Assembly: GCA_902826605.1 (NCBI GenBank)
Contig: CADEFM010000011.1
Coordinates: 1-64,000 of the forward strand
Origin: an uncultured Acidobacteriota bacterium
Lineage (GTDB): Bacteria; Acidobacteriota; Terriglobia; Bryobacterales; Bryobacteraceae
Direction of reading: 5' to 3'
DNA: 64,000 bases
The position numbers and the translations under genes are program-made. Under the pieces are notes generated by a model, which worked only from the letters and a program-made list of their open reading frames with translations, made no database searches and was not told the DNA's origin. Position 1 is the stretch's first letter. Each line of letters opens with the position of its first letter. Shown here in pieces: positions 1 to 8,312 of this stretch.

Positions 1-23
1 TTCGAATCCCACCCTCACCGCCA
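1..23 (+). tRNA. 3' end of a tRNA gene, probably tRNA-Ser (partial)
   Basis: The first 23 bases read as the T-loop TTCGAAT, a 3' T-stem strand CCCAC, an acceptor strand CCTCACC, discriminator G and an encoded CCA. A G discriminator with this acceptor is common in bacterial tRNA-Ser, but the anticodon and long variable arm lie outside the window. The body of the gene would be upstream on the + strand. The identity is inferred; the tRNA end itself is well supported by exact spacing from T-loop to CCA. Confidence 0.65.
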
Positions 24-32
24 GATTTCTAA

Positions 33-218
33 ATTTCTATTGACGGGACCCTAGGACGACATGGGTCTCGGATCGAGCCTCCCCCGCTGAACGTACCGAT
101 AGGAGGCCCGATTAATGTCGTGTTCAATCCATTCTGTGCGGAATTCGGCTTTGGCGTGGACTTTCTCAGAATATTCAATGCCGCGATCACTATTGATTTG
201 GGCGGTTGCAATATTTAG
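33..218 (+). pseudogene. Open C-terminal fragment of an unknown protein, no start codon
   Basis: An open frame of about 61 codons runs from a TAA at 30-32 to TAG at 216-218 without any ATG, GTG or TTG in a sensible start position. The translation contains a proline/glycine-rich stretch (EPPPLNVPIGGPINVV) and ends in a mixed hydrophobic tail with DLGGCNI. It lies 9 bases after the tRNA 3' end, which is where integration into a tRNA gene joins foreign DNA. It may be the truncated 3' end of a gene cut off by that junction. The family is not recognised and it could be chance open frame. Confidence 0.25.
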
Positions 219-251
219 ATTCAGTATCCAGTGTGCCGCACTGGAGCTGTA

Positions 252-641
252 ATGTGGGACCCGTTCTCGCGCACCGTGCTCGGACTAATGGTTATCTGGA
301 CGGCTTGGGGACTTGCTGCCGACAGTGCTATCCAATGGTGGGGGCGTCGAGGCTCATTAAAGTGGCCATGGGTCGAGGGAACATTCCAGAAGGGTTCGAT
401 CAACTTAGTGATAACGCATCCTCAATCGGGGTCCAAATCACCTCAGCTCGAAGTTTGGTTTTCGTATCAAGTCGCTGCTGAAGTTTACTACGGAAGCTAC
501 ATCGAAAAATTCGGGGATCTACCGGAAGCTCAGCAGATGCTCGAAAGTATGAAACAAGGGCCATTGTTCGTGCGGTATAAGCCTAGTGAGCCTTCGGTCT
601 ATTTCATCGATCCGTATCGAGATGTACGATTGAAAACATGA
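252..641 (+). CDS. Small membrane-anchored DUF3592-like protein
   Basis: 129 residues. One hydrophobic segment lies near the N-terminus (about residues 8-25, FSRTVLGLMVIWTAWGLA). It is followed by a soluble domain with the pattern typical of DUF3592 proteins: a W-x-x-x-EG strand start, a YxVxGxxYYGSY-like strand (here FSYQVAAEVYYGSY) and a closing VRYKPSEPSVYFIDP. DUF3592 proteins have no defined biochemical role. The ATG at 252 is preferred over an in-frame GTG at 231 because GGAG sits five bases before it. The gene stands alone between the tRNA end and the TonB-C gene; family assignment is by pattern only. Confidence 0.6.
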   Translation: MWDPFSRTVLGLMVIWTAWGLAADSAIQWWGRRGSLKWPWVEGTFQKGSINLVITHPQSGSKSPQLEVWFSYQVAAEVYYGSYIEKFGDLPEAQQMLESMKQGPLFVRYKPSEPSVYFIDPYRDVRLKT

Positions 642-731
642 AGCCAGGTATCAATCAGTTTCCAATGCGGATCTTCCGGAAAGGAACGACCATATTTTCA
701 GGCCTAGGATCTTGCTGATTTCCCTGACATC

Positions 732-1715
732 ATGCGCAAAGAATCACTCTCTATTTTTTTCGCCGTCGCGCTCGGTTGGGCGCAGACTCCAACGAACGAC
801 GCCGCCTCGATGGCTACAGAGGCCGCCGTATTTGCGCGAGACGCCACAAGTTGGCTCGCAGAAGGCCAAATGACCGTTACCGATTTAGATGGCAAGGAAC
901 AATCTGCGGAACGGTTCCGTATTGCCTTTCAGAAGAGCGCACGCACCCGCGCACGCCTAGAAATAACCACCGGTGCGAATCCCTTCATTCGTGTATGCGA
1001 TGGCATTTCGCAATGGAACTACTACACGAAGAGCAACACTTACATTAAAATCCTTCTACCCCAGTTCAGTTCTTGCGCATATCCGATTACGAAAATGGGC
1101 CTCTTGAATTTACTTCAATCTTCGGTGGTTGCCGGAAATGAACGTGTCCTGTTTGAGGACCGCCAGCGCGAATGCAAAGTTCTTCGCGGTCAAGTCGCTC
1201 CAACGTTCCCCAGCCAGACAACGCGGACATTCGCAGCGTGTGTTGAGCCTTCCACGAAACTCATACTCCGGTATCAGATCGAAGGCGAGCCAACGAGCGG
1301 AAGAAAGACCATCTTTACCTTTACTTCGATTCGGCGGAATCCCCAATTGGATTCTAGTCTCTTCCAGTTTAGTCCTCCGGACGGAAGCAAAGAGATTGGA
1401 GTGATCAGCTGGCTCGATCCGATGGCCCGACCTACCAAATCCGCAGTCCAGGCTTCGAACGAATATTTCCCGCCGAACCTGGTAAGTATTGTGGCGCCAG
1501 AAAGAACCAGGGAAGCATCATCAAAGACCATTCAGGGAACCGTTGTCTTCCACGTGGAAATTCAAACGGACGGTAAACCGAGTAGTGTGCAGGTGATTCA
1601 ATCCCTCGGAACGGGCCTCGACGAGAATGCTGCCAAGGCGGTACGGCAATGGCGCTTTTCACCTACCGTTAAGCCGCTGGTGACGGTAATCGGCGTGAAT
1701 TTTCAGGGTCCGTAG
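732..1715 (+). CDS. Exported protein with LolA-like domain and TonB C-terminal domain
   Basis: 327 residues. Signal peptide at residues 1-18 (cleavage near GWAQ). Residues about 30-220 resemble the LolA/LppX-type beta shell that carries outer-membrane lipids: a basic strand 'KSARTRARLEI', a 'WNYYTKSNTYIKI' turn and an F-x-F-T-S strand. Residues about 245-327 are a TonB C-terminal fold (GTVVFHVEIQTDGKPSSVQVIQSLG, then AVRQWRFSP). This pairing is frequent in Acidobacteriota, where such proteins probably act in the periplasm; they are not the energising TonB. The 3' part of the gene is duplicated at 3662-3843 in decayed form. Function of this particular protein is unknown. Confidence 0.7.
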   Translation: MRKESLSIFFAVALGWAQTPTNDAASMATEAAVFARDATSWLAEGQMTVTDLDGKEQSAERFRIAFQKSARTRARLEITTGANPFIRVCDGISQWNYYTKSNTYIKILLPQFSSCAYPITKMGLLNLLQSSVVAGNERVLFEDRQRECKVLRGQVAPTFPSQTTRTFAACVEPSTKLILRYQIEGEPTSGRKTIFTFTSIRRNPQLDSSLFQFSPPDGSKEIGVISWLDPMARPTKSAVQASNEYFPPNLVSIVAPERTREASSKTIQGTVVFHVEIQTDGKPSSVQVIQSLGTGLDENAAKAVRQWRFSPTVKPLVTVIGVNFQGP

Positions 1716-2155
1716 ATCCGCGAAAGCGGTACACCTATAGAGCAAGATCGGCGTTCCTGGCCTCCGATGGATGTTGCACACTGGATTCCGAGGCCGGTTT
1801 TTGAGCCCGCGCACATACCTCTACCGGGAACCGGGGATCATGGTTTTCCAACTCCTCTCTTAGGAATTCTCTCGGTATTACCTCGAATTTCACCGGCCGC
1901 AGTCAGTGAATTGCCGTAAGAGCGAACAAGGATCTGATCGGGTCCAAACGAACGTGACAAGAGAACTTCCATACCCTTCGGGGTGAGCCGGCATAAATCC
2001 CGGCACTGCAGGCCATATCCGCTAACTAGGGGTACGGCAATCAATAGCACACCGCCGGGTTTCAAGATTCGAAAGAGTTCGGCAAGCGCCGGCTCGACGT
2101 CGATGATCGTTTGGGCAGCATGAATGCAAAGAATGCAGTCAAACCGGTCGCTCGC
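1358..2155. repeat. Copy A of a segmental duplication
   Basis: This segment matches 3662-4287 in the same orientation. It covers the 3' end of the TonB-C gene, the intergenic spacer and the antisense 3' end of the glycosyltransferase/methyltransferase gene. Copy B lacks about 170 bases that are present here (roughly 1437-1608). Copy A in turn lacks two bases where copy B reads GAATTCGCTCTCGG and copy A reads GAATTCTCTCGG. Similarity stops at the shared CGGTCGCTCGC that ends near 2155. Confidence 0.85.
1785..2155 (-). pseudogene. Truncated, frameshifted copy of the methyltransferase tail
   Basis: On the minus strand this encodes the last ~110 codons of the methyltransferase domain found at the C-terminus of the 3919-7854 protein, including LKPGGVLLIA and VSGYGLQCRDLCRLTPKG almost unchanged. 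Its 5' part is missing at the junction with the acyltransferase segment near 2155. A two-base deletion near 1868 shifts the frame before the natural end, and the TAG stop used by the intact copy is not present here. It is therefore a dead fragment created by the segmental duplication, not a separate gene. Confidence 0.75.
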
Positions 2156-2185
2156 GGCTTTAGTTGCGGCTGTGCTAGGGCGCGT

Positions 2186-3367
2186 TCACGTGTGGATGGC
2201 AGGCGGCGACGGAAAGAATCGCTTGAGATCGAGGAACCGGCGCTCTAAGCCGTGCCAGACGGCCACCGCTACGGCGTAGCTCAGTGCCCAAACGAGGAGG
2301 CTGTAGAGCACAAATGTCGGGACGATTGTGCCGCCGGTCGCGTCGATGATCGGTCCGGCCGGCAGGAGCGCAACGACGACGCCAAGCAGCGGGTAGTGTA
2401 CGATGTACATGCCGTAGCTGTGCCGCCCGAGGCGCGCCCAGATTCGGTGCCCGATCACACGAGCCAGCCGTGGGGTGGAATTGGCCGCGAGCATGACGAT
2501 CAGGCATCCCCACATCACCGCCGCGATCGTGTATCCGGCCAGGTAGTTCCACGGATCGAGCCGGTTCAGCTCGCCTTCCTGCACTACGATGATCGCCATC
2601 GCTGCCAGCGTGATCCAGAACGGCCAGACGCAGCGCCGCGCCAGGCCTCGCAATCCTGCTGGATCGCGCGACAGGATCGCCAGCAGGCCGCCGATCGCCA
2701 GAGCATCGAGTCGCCCGGGCGTGAGCACGTAGACACCGAGCCCTCCGTAGTAAACGTGCAGCCACAGACGAAACGCGATCGCGATCGCCACGCAGGCCAC
2801 GCACAGCCGCAGAATGCCGCGCCGGCCAAGGAACCACAGGAGCAGCGGCCAGACGAGGTAGAATTGCTCTTCGACGGCGAGCGACCAGAAATGTGACGTG
2901 TGCAACGGCGTGCCCAGGCCGAGCGTCGTCGCCAGCAGGATGTTGGTGGTGTACGTCCAGTACCAGGCCTGGTTTTGCAGCAGCAGCGCGTAGTTGGCGG
3001 GCAGCGCGATCGGCAGGTGCGGCACGACGACGAATATCACGATCAGCGCCGCGTAGTACAGCGGAAATACGCGCAGGCAGCGTCGGGCGAAGTAATTGCG
3101 GAGATAGTTGGGCCCCGTTTTCGCGTCGTAGAGCAAGCCCGTGATGAGAAACCCCGACATCACGAAGAACATGTCCATCCCACTGAATGCGAGCGACGTC
3201 ACACGAAGAATGCCGCCGCGCATGGGCGCGTCGGGGAGGTCCATGATCACGTGTCTGATCAACACGAGGGTCATGCCGATGCCGCGCAGTCCATCAAGGG
3301 CACTAACGCGCGCCGAGTCCGTCGCCGGTCTGGCGGCCGAGGCTCGAGGCTCCACGAGAGCCTTCAC
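2186..3367 (-). CDS. Membrane acyltransferase, acyltransferase-3 (OafA/NodX) family
   Basis: 393 residues with about ten transmembrane segments. The start carries the family signature LDGLRGIGMTLVLIRHV (R and H of the catalytic motif at about 27-40), followed by MSGFLITGLLYD and, about 150 residues in, FWSLAVEEQFYLVWPLLL. These enzymes transfer acetyl or other acyl groups to sugars or lipids at the inner membrane; O-acetylation of polysaccharide is the usual role. The gene lies exactly between the two copies of the local duplication, so it appears to have been inserted together with or by that event. Neighbouring glycosyltransferase content makes a polysaccharide-decorating role plausible. 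Substrate unknown. Confidence 0.9.
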   Translation of the reverse strand: MKALVEPRASAARPATDSARVSALDGLRGIGMTLVLIRHVIMDLPDAPMRGGILRVTSLAFSGMDMFFVMSGFLITGLLYDAKTGPNYLRNYFARRCLRVFPLYYAALIVIFVVVPHLPIALPANYALLLQNQAWYWTYTTNILLATTLGLGTPLHTSHFWSLAVEEQFYLVWPLLLWFLGRRGILRLCVACVAIAIAFRLWLHVYYGGLGVYVLTPGRLDALAIGGLLAILSRDPAGLRGLARRCVWPFWITLAAMAIIVVQEGELNRLDPWNYLAGYTIAAVMWGCLIVMLAANSTPRLARVIGHRIWARLGRHSYGMYIVHYPLLGVVVALLPAGPIIDATGGTIVPTFVLYSLLVWALSYAVAVAVWHGLERRFLDLKRFFPSPPAIHT

Positions 3368-3661
3368 CGGTAACCGTCCCGCCGCAGCGCCGCGGGTTGA
3401 AGCTGTTGCGCGGAAATACTTTGACTGGATTCCGGTCGTATTCTCGGCAAGTCGAGCAAAGCGTCGAACAGCGGTTCTTCCAAAGACTGCGATGAGTTGC
3501 CCATAATAGAAGAATTTCCCAGCGCGCCTGCCTTCGGTTGATAGGGTGGGTCGCGGTCTCCGATGAAAAGCACCGGAGACTCTGGAGGATTATGCCATGA
3601 TGTGTCCTGGCAGTTCAACGGCGCATGGTACTAGGAGCGGAACCCTCAAACTGTACGCCAA

Positions 3662-3843
3662 TCTCTTCCAGTCTAATCCTCCGGACCGAAGCAAGGAGAT
3701 TGGAGTGATCGGCTGGCTCGATCCGATGGTCCGACCTCGGAACGGCCCTCGACGAGAACGCTGCCAAGGCGGTACGGCAATGGGGGTTTTCAGCTATCGT
3801 TAAGCCCTGGTGACGGTAATCGGCGTGAATTTCCGGGGTCTGT
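3662..3843 (+). pseudogene. Remnant of the TonB-C protein 3' end
   Basis: The plus strand retains the coding pieces equivalent to residues about 210-237 (FQSNPPDRSKEIGVIGWLDP) and the last ~35 codons of the 732-1715 gene, with the part between them deleted. The deletion fuses the pieces out of frame, and there is no start or N-terminal half. The 280 bases upstream (3368-3661) contain no gene that I can support. Confidence 0.7.
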
Positions 3844-4287
3844 GAATCCGCGAAAGCGGTCCACCTAAATCGCAAGATCGGCGGTCCTGGCCTCGGATGA
3901 AGGTCTCACGCTGGATCCCTAAGTTGGCTTTTGAGCCCGCGCACACACCTCTACCGGGAACCGGGGATCATGGTTTTCCAACTCCCCTCTTAGGAATTCG
4001 CTCTCGGTACTACCTCGAATTTCACCGGCTGCAGTCAGTGAATTGCCGTAAGAACGAACAAGAATCTGATCGGGTCCAAACGAACGCGACAAGAGAACTT
4101 CCATTCCCTTCGGGGTGAGCCGGCATAAATCCCGGCACTGCAGGCCATACCCGCTAACGAGGGGTGCGGCGATCAAAAGCACACCACCGGGTTTCAAGAT
4201 TCGAAAGAGTTCGCCAATCGCCGGCTCGACGTTGATGACCGTCTGGGCAGCATGAATGCAAAGAATGCAGTCAAACCGGTCGCTCGC
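3662..4287. repeat. Copy B of the segmental duplication
   Basis: Matches 1358-2155 with an internal deletion of about 170 bases at 3739/3740, which joins CCGACCT directly to CGGAACGGCCCTCGACGAG. Its right part is the intact 3' end of the glycosyltransferase gene, so copy B is probably the ancestral location for the methyltransferase end. Copy A holds the intact TonB-C end. The original single segment therefore seems to have been duplicated around the acyltransferase. Confidence 0.85.
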
Positions 4288-7200
4288 TATGTGATTTGAT
4301 TTCGTCAGGTCCTCGATCCAGGCAACTTCAAGGAGGGAAGCGTCAATGGAAAGGCCACCGGTATCGGAGGTTTCCACCAAACCCGATTCGCTCTTGCCCC
4401 GGACAGCTAGGCAGTGTCCATGAACGTCAGCAGCGAACTCTGTCAGAAATTTGTCCAGATAGTATTGATGAACGGATCGGCCTCCGCCTTCTCGGCTGGA
4501 GCCGTTTGCGGGATGCGTGCCGATATCCATTTGCAGGCGCCGGTGTAAAGCCATCGGCGCAGGCACCACGCGTTCGCCACCGGGTATCCGAACAAGTAAG
4601 ACATTGCGAATCTCTACGGAGATCGCAGTTCCGCCCATATCAAAATGGACGCGAGCCTGGTCATCTGTCGACGGCGGAAGAAACTCCATCGCGAAGTCCT
4701 TCCACTCAGGGGTCAGGTCGATTTCGCGATATAGGCCGAGGTTATCCCAGGCGCCACGGGCTCGGCTGACGCCCACAGCCACTTGGCGCGCTGCATCGGC
4801 CCTTCCGCTGAAGCGCAGTTCATAGTGTTGGTGTGATGCCAGCGAGAAGCGATGCCGGTTCAGTTGGACGTGCCAGGATACCGGGGCGCCAATTGCCTCA
4901 ATGGCAACGCGCACGGTCTCGAGATTGTTCTCAGGGAATTTCAATTCCGCCAAATTGCCGTCTTCGACCTTGAAATTCCAGTGGGACGCAAGTATGCTTT
5001 CACTCACCAGCAACTTCACGAAGATCGCCGAATCCGTTCCCAGATTCAGCCAGGTGATGCCGGCCCAGAGGATGTCGAAGTCAATATAGTAGAGGCCGCA
5101 GGCAGATGGCGCATTCACCCACAGCTTGACCACGCGAGACTCCCCGGGCGGGAGGGGTTCCTCGAAAAGTACTGAGGCGTTGTCAAACTGGAGAACAGCG
5201 CCGTCGGCTCCCAGGAGGCGATAGGTCAATTCCGTGGCAAAGTCCTGGGCGTGGAACCCGACAGTTGAATCGTTCACCACCTTGACGTTAAAACAGACCG
5301 ATTCCCCGGGCCGGACTGTTGCCGTGTTGACGTCGAGTTCGAGCCGCGCCCCTAATCTGAATTGGCAGGCTTGATTCGGATCGTGGATTCCTGTCGCTTC
5401 CATGACGACCTTGGCACAAGCCTGTGCTTCATTCGTCAGACCCAATTCCATACACCGGCTATACAGCAAGCGCACGTCATCGATAAACGAGCGAACATTT
5501 GGATTCTGGAAATCAAGGGCGGACGATTTGATATGTCCAAAGATCAGTGCCGCCCCGCGGGTGACTTCGCTGAGCAGGAACTTGTCATCCAAAATCCTCA
5601 CGTCTGACAGGCTGTTCGGAAGGCACCTCATATCTGTGAGGAAATTCTTGTGGTGGTAAAGCCGTGGCTGAAACGTGGCCAGGCGGACATCATATTCTAT
5701 GTCTTCCCATTGCGGAAGGTCAGTCCAGGGACCGGTCTTATCGCACAAACTCCGCCGGTAAATGGGAGTGGATGTGCACCAAAACCGCTTGGCCAAGAAT
5801 GTAGGGAACATGGAGTCAAACGTTTTGCCGGTCCACTCGACTGCATCGTCTTCCGGGACGGTGCCGATGCGATACCTTCTGGTGTAGCAATAGGCGATAT
5901 CGCAATCCGGGTGTTCTTCCAGGGCCGCAACCATTTCGGAGAATTTGGTCGGCATCAGCAGATCGTCGCTATCCAGGTACTGCAAATATTCGCCGCGCGC
6001 TGCCCGGCGCCCGAACTCCCGCGCCAATCCGGCTCTTCCCTCATGGAGCTTGTGGATCACTTTGACGTTGGAATGTGCCCGCGCGAGTTCGTCGCACACG
6101 GCGGCAGTTTCGTCCGTGGATCCATCGTCGACAATAATGACCTCGATCTTGTCGTAGGTTTGCGCGAGTACGCTACCCACTGCTTCGCGGAGAAGTCCAG
6201 CGCGATTATAGACGGGAATGATGGTGGTCACCATCCCGGGGATCACCCCAGCGCTTTCGTTCTCAATTTGAGAACCGGGTGTCGCTGGAAAATCACGCGG
6301 ACCGCTCGGGAGGAATTGTGCCGGAGCCAAGCTGGCGGGAATCCCGTCTTCAAGACTTCGCAATTCCACGGTGGAAACCTTTACCGAAATATCGCTGCCG
6401 GCGAGGTCGAAGTGGACACGAGCGTCTTCATCGTTTCCAGTGTGGGTAAACTCCTCCTGGAATTCTTGCCACTCCGGGGTAAGCTTGATCAACTTGTACA
6501 AGCCGAGATTCGTCCAGGGCTCATGGGATTTGGCCACTCCCATGCCGATATTTCGCAGGTGGTCTGCCCGCGCTCGGAAGCGAAGAGCATAGCGGCAATC
6601 GGGCTGTACTTTCAATCCCGCTCGATCCAACTGCACTGCCCATGGCGTGGCAGATCTTGCCTGATCGATATTGACCGACACCGTATCCAGGTCATCGTCT
6701 GAAAATACGAGATGCGCCGCATTGCCTCCGGACGTGTGGAGTTGCCATCCGTTCGCTTTCTTGTAGTCCTCTAGCAGGCCTTCTTCCGGCGACTCGCATA
6801 ACCGTATTCTCTTTTCCAACGCGGCAAGGGCCTGATCCGCCAGGTCCGGCGTTTGGGATTGCTCTTCTAGCGCGGCAAGAAACCGCTTCACTTCTTCGCG
6901 GATCTTTGGCCACAGATCGATCCAGGCCCGTGGCGGCTGGCAAGACGGTGTGGGAACCGCTTCGAAGAGACACGAAGCGATCGCATCAGGATCCAATTCC
7001 GCGAAGCGATCGTCCTTGACGATCTCAAGCAGATGCCTTGCATCGCTGCCACTTCCAAGCAGCAGACCGGCGCCCCAACAGAGCAGATAGAACTCCTGAT
7101 TTTCCACCGTGGGTGTCTGAAGCCCGTTTACATGATCTGGATGCGGACACCGCACTCTTGGATCTGGGGCGTGCCCGCGTTTCAAAACCGTGAGCATATC

Positions 7201-7854
7201 GCGAAAGAGTTGCTCCGCCCCGAGTGAAGACGAGTTTGGCGTCATACGGTAGTACGCGAGCACTTCCCGGACGGCGCCAAACTGCGCTCCCGTTCTGGCT
7301 ACGCGCTGCCAAAAATCCCAATCCGCGGCCTTCTTCAAGCTCGTATCGAAGTCTCCGACTTGATCGATGAAGGATCTTCTGAGGACACAAGCGTGGACAC
7401 AAAAAGCAACATGGCAGGCAAGGATCGGAAACAAATCTCCAGTGGGAACCTGGTAGTCGTCGGAAACAAGCGTGCCATCGAGAGCAACCCGGACTGAAGC
7501 GCAATGAACGGCATCGAGCTGTGACCCGGATTGAAGCTTTTCGGTCATGCGTTCAAGATACAAAGGAGAAATCCAGTCATCGGCATCGAGAAATGCGAGC
7601 CAGTCGTAGCGGGCATAGCGGAGGCCCGTGTTGCGCGCTGCGCTCTCGCCGCCGTTGGGCTGGCGGAAGAATCGGATTCTTGTATCGCGAGCGGCATAGC
7701 GCTGGGCGATCTCCGGAGTTGCATCCGTGGAGCCATCGTCGACTATGATCGCCTCCCAGTGCGGGTAGGTTTGAGCCAGGACCGAATCAAGGGCTTCCGC
7801 CAGGGTCAGAGCGGCATTGTAGGCCGGAATGACGATAGAGACGTTTATTGTCAT
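3919..7854 (-). CDS. Multidomain polyprotein: GT2 - module - GT2 - Ig-like - module - methyltransferase-like
   Basis: 1311 residues, cytosolic by appearance. Residues 1-230 are a GT-A family 2 glycosyltransferase (VSIVIPAYNAA, VDDGSTDATPEIA, DADD at 90-93, and an ADWDFWQRVARTG acceptor loop). Residues about 365-500 are a beta-rich module. Residues 541-760 are a second GT2 domain (TTIIPVYNRAG, VDDGSTDET, DSDD at 628-631). Residues about 835-945 look like an Ig-like beta sandwich similar to those after O-antigen ABC transporter ATPases. Residues about 955-1090 are a second copy of the module. Residues 1125-1311 resemble the methyltransferases often fused to GT2 enzymes (LKPGGVLL), but the usual glycine-rich SAM loop reads CLAVRGKSE, so activity is doubtful. 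A role in surface polysaccharide or glycan assembly is inferred. The 3' end is duplicated at 1785-2155. Confidence 0.85.
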   Translation of the reverse strand: MTINVSIVIPAYNAALTLAEALDSVLAQTYPHWEAIIVDDGSTDATPEIAQRYAARDTRIRFFRQPNGGESAARNTGLRYARYDWLAFLDADDWISPLYLERMTEKLQSGSQLDAVHCASVRVALDGTLVSDDYQVPTGDLFPILACHVAFCVHACVLRRSFIDQVGDFDTSLKKAADWDFWQRVARTGAQFGAVREVLAYYRMTPNSSSLGAEQLFRDMLTVLKRGHAPDPRVRCPHPDHVNGLQTPTVENQEFYLLCWGAGLLLGSGSDARHLLEIVKDDRFAELDPDAIASCLFEAVPTPSCQPPRAWIDLWPKIREEVKRFLAALEEQSQTPDLADQALAALEKRIRLCESPEEGLLEDYKKANGWQLHTSGGNAAHLVFSDDDLDTVSVNIDQARSATPWAVQLDRAGLKVQPDCRYALRFRARADHLRNIGMGVAKSHEPWTNLGLYKLIKLTPEWQEFQEEFTHTGNDEDARVHFDLAGSDISVKVSTVELRSLEDGIPASLAPAQFLPSGPRDFPATPGSQIENESAGVIPGMVTTIIPVYNRAGLLREAVGSVLAQTYDKIEVIIVDDGSTDETAAVCDELARAHSNVKVIHKLHEGRAGLAREFGRRAARGEYLQYLDSDDLLMPTKFSEMVAALEEHPDCDIAYCYTRRYRIGTVPEDDAVEWTGKTFDSMFPTFLAKRFWCTSTPIYRRSLCDKTGPWTDLPQWEDIEYDVRLATFQPRLYHHKNFLTDMRCLPNSLSDVRILDDKFLLSEVTRGAALIFGHIKSSALDFQNPNVRSFIDDVRLLYSRCMELGLTNEAQACAKVVMEATGIHDPNQACQFRLGARLELDVNTATVRPGESVCFNVKVVNDSTVGFHAQDFATELTYRLLGADGAVLQFDNASVLFEEPLPPGESRVVKLWVNAPSACGLYYIDFDILWAGITWLNLGTDSAIFVKLLVSESILASHWNFKVEDGNLAELKFPENNLETVRVAIEAIGAPVSWHVQLNRHRFSLASHQHYELRFSGRADAARQVAVGVSRARGAWDNLGLYREIDLTPEWKDFAMEFLPPSTDDQARVHFDMGGTAISVEIRNVLLVRIPGGERVVPAPMALHRRLQMDIGTHPANGSSREGGGRSVHQYYLDKFLTEFAADVHGHCLAVRGKSESGLVETSDTGGLSIDASLLEVAWIEDLTKSNHIASDRFDCILCIHAAQTVINVEPAIGELFRILKPGGVLLIAAPLVSGYGLQCRDLCRLTPKGMEVLLSRSFGPDQILVRSYGNSLTAAGEIRGSTESEFLRGELENHDPRFPVEVCARAQKPT

Positions 7855-8196
7855 TAGGCTGCCAGTTCTGCGCGAATGCTACTGATGAAACGTTTCTTGT
7901 ATGAACCCGTCACTTGTCGGATTCGTCTTTGGACTCCACGGCTAAATGGCGCGGCGGATGTGTCAACCCCCGCCGGATGGATGCAACACAAACGACAGAA
8001 ACACCATGCAGCAAGAAGGTTCATGATCCAAGTAGATATCGTCAATCGTCGACGGGTACTTGAGGGCCAAATTCTTGCTGGTCCGGAGTTCACTTCCCTG
8101 CTTGTGAAACGCGTTTGAGTCGACGGCTTCCCGCGCCGCGACGCAATCCGCTGATGGAAACGGATACGGAGAGGGAATTGTCTGTAAGTTGAAGGA
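7855..8196. other. Gene-free stretch
   Basis: Between the start of the glycosyltransferase gene and the tRNA-like segment I see no gene with both a plausible start and coding character. Short open frames on both strands overlap one another and have no recognisable domains. The promoter of the glycosyltransferase gene should lie in the first ~150 bases, but no clear -35/-10 pair stands out. Confidence 0.4.
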
Positions 8197-8274
8197 TAAC
8201 TGAGTGGTTATCCTGAAATTTGCGGGAAGAGTACCGTCACACGAGCGTGAGCGTTCGACTCCCTCACCGCCAGA
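8197..8274 (+). other. Degenerate tRNA-like segment, possible attachment-site remnant
   Basis: The segment ends GCGTTCGACTCCCTCACCGCCA. Its last 14 bases, CCCTCACCGCCAGA (8261-8274), are identical to 12-25 at the tRNA 3' end that opens the window. Upstream, CTGAGTGGTTA (about 8210) resembles the D-loop of class II tRNAs such as tRNA-Ser and tRNA-Leu. However, the T-stem is shortened by four or five bases compared with the copy at 1-23 and no clean 5' acceptor strand is present, so this is not a functional tRNA. A repeated tRNA 3' end at both borders of an 8.2-kb accessory segment is what tRNA-targeted integration leaves behind. Confidence 0.4.
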
Positions 8275-8312
8275 AACGAGTCGCTATACCCGTGGCGGCT
8301 TCTTGGAAGGAA

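Noticed and set aside
5650..6702. 350-residue plus-strand frame within the glycosyltransferase gene
   Set aside because: Antisense to a gene with clear GT2 motifs on the other strand.
7963..8290. Minus-strand open frame reading through the tRNA-like segment
   Set aside because: It begins SGGEGVERSRSC, the typical artefact of reading the antisense strand of a tRNA-like 3' end, and lacks a start codon and a domain.
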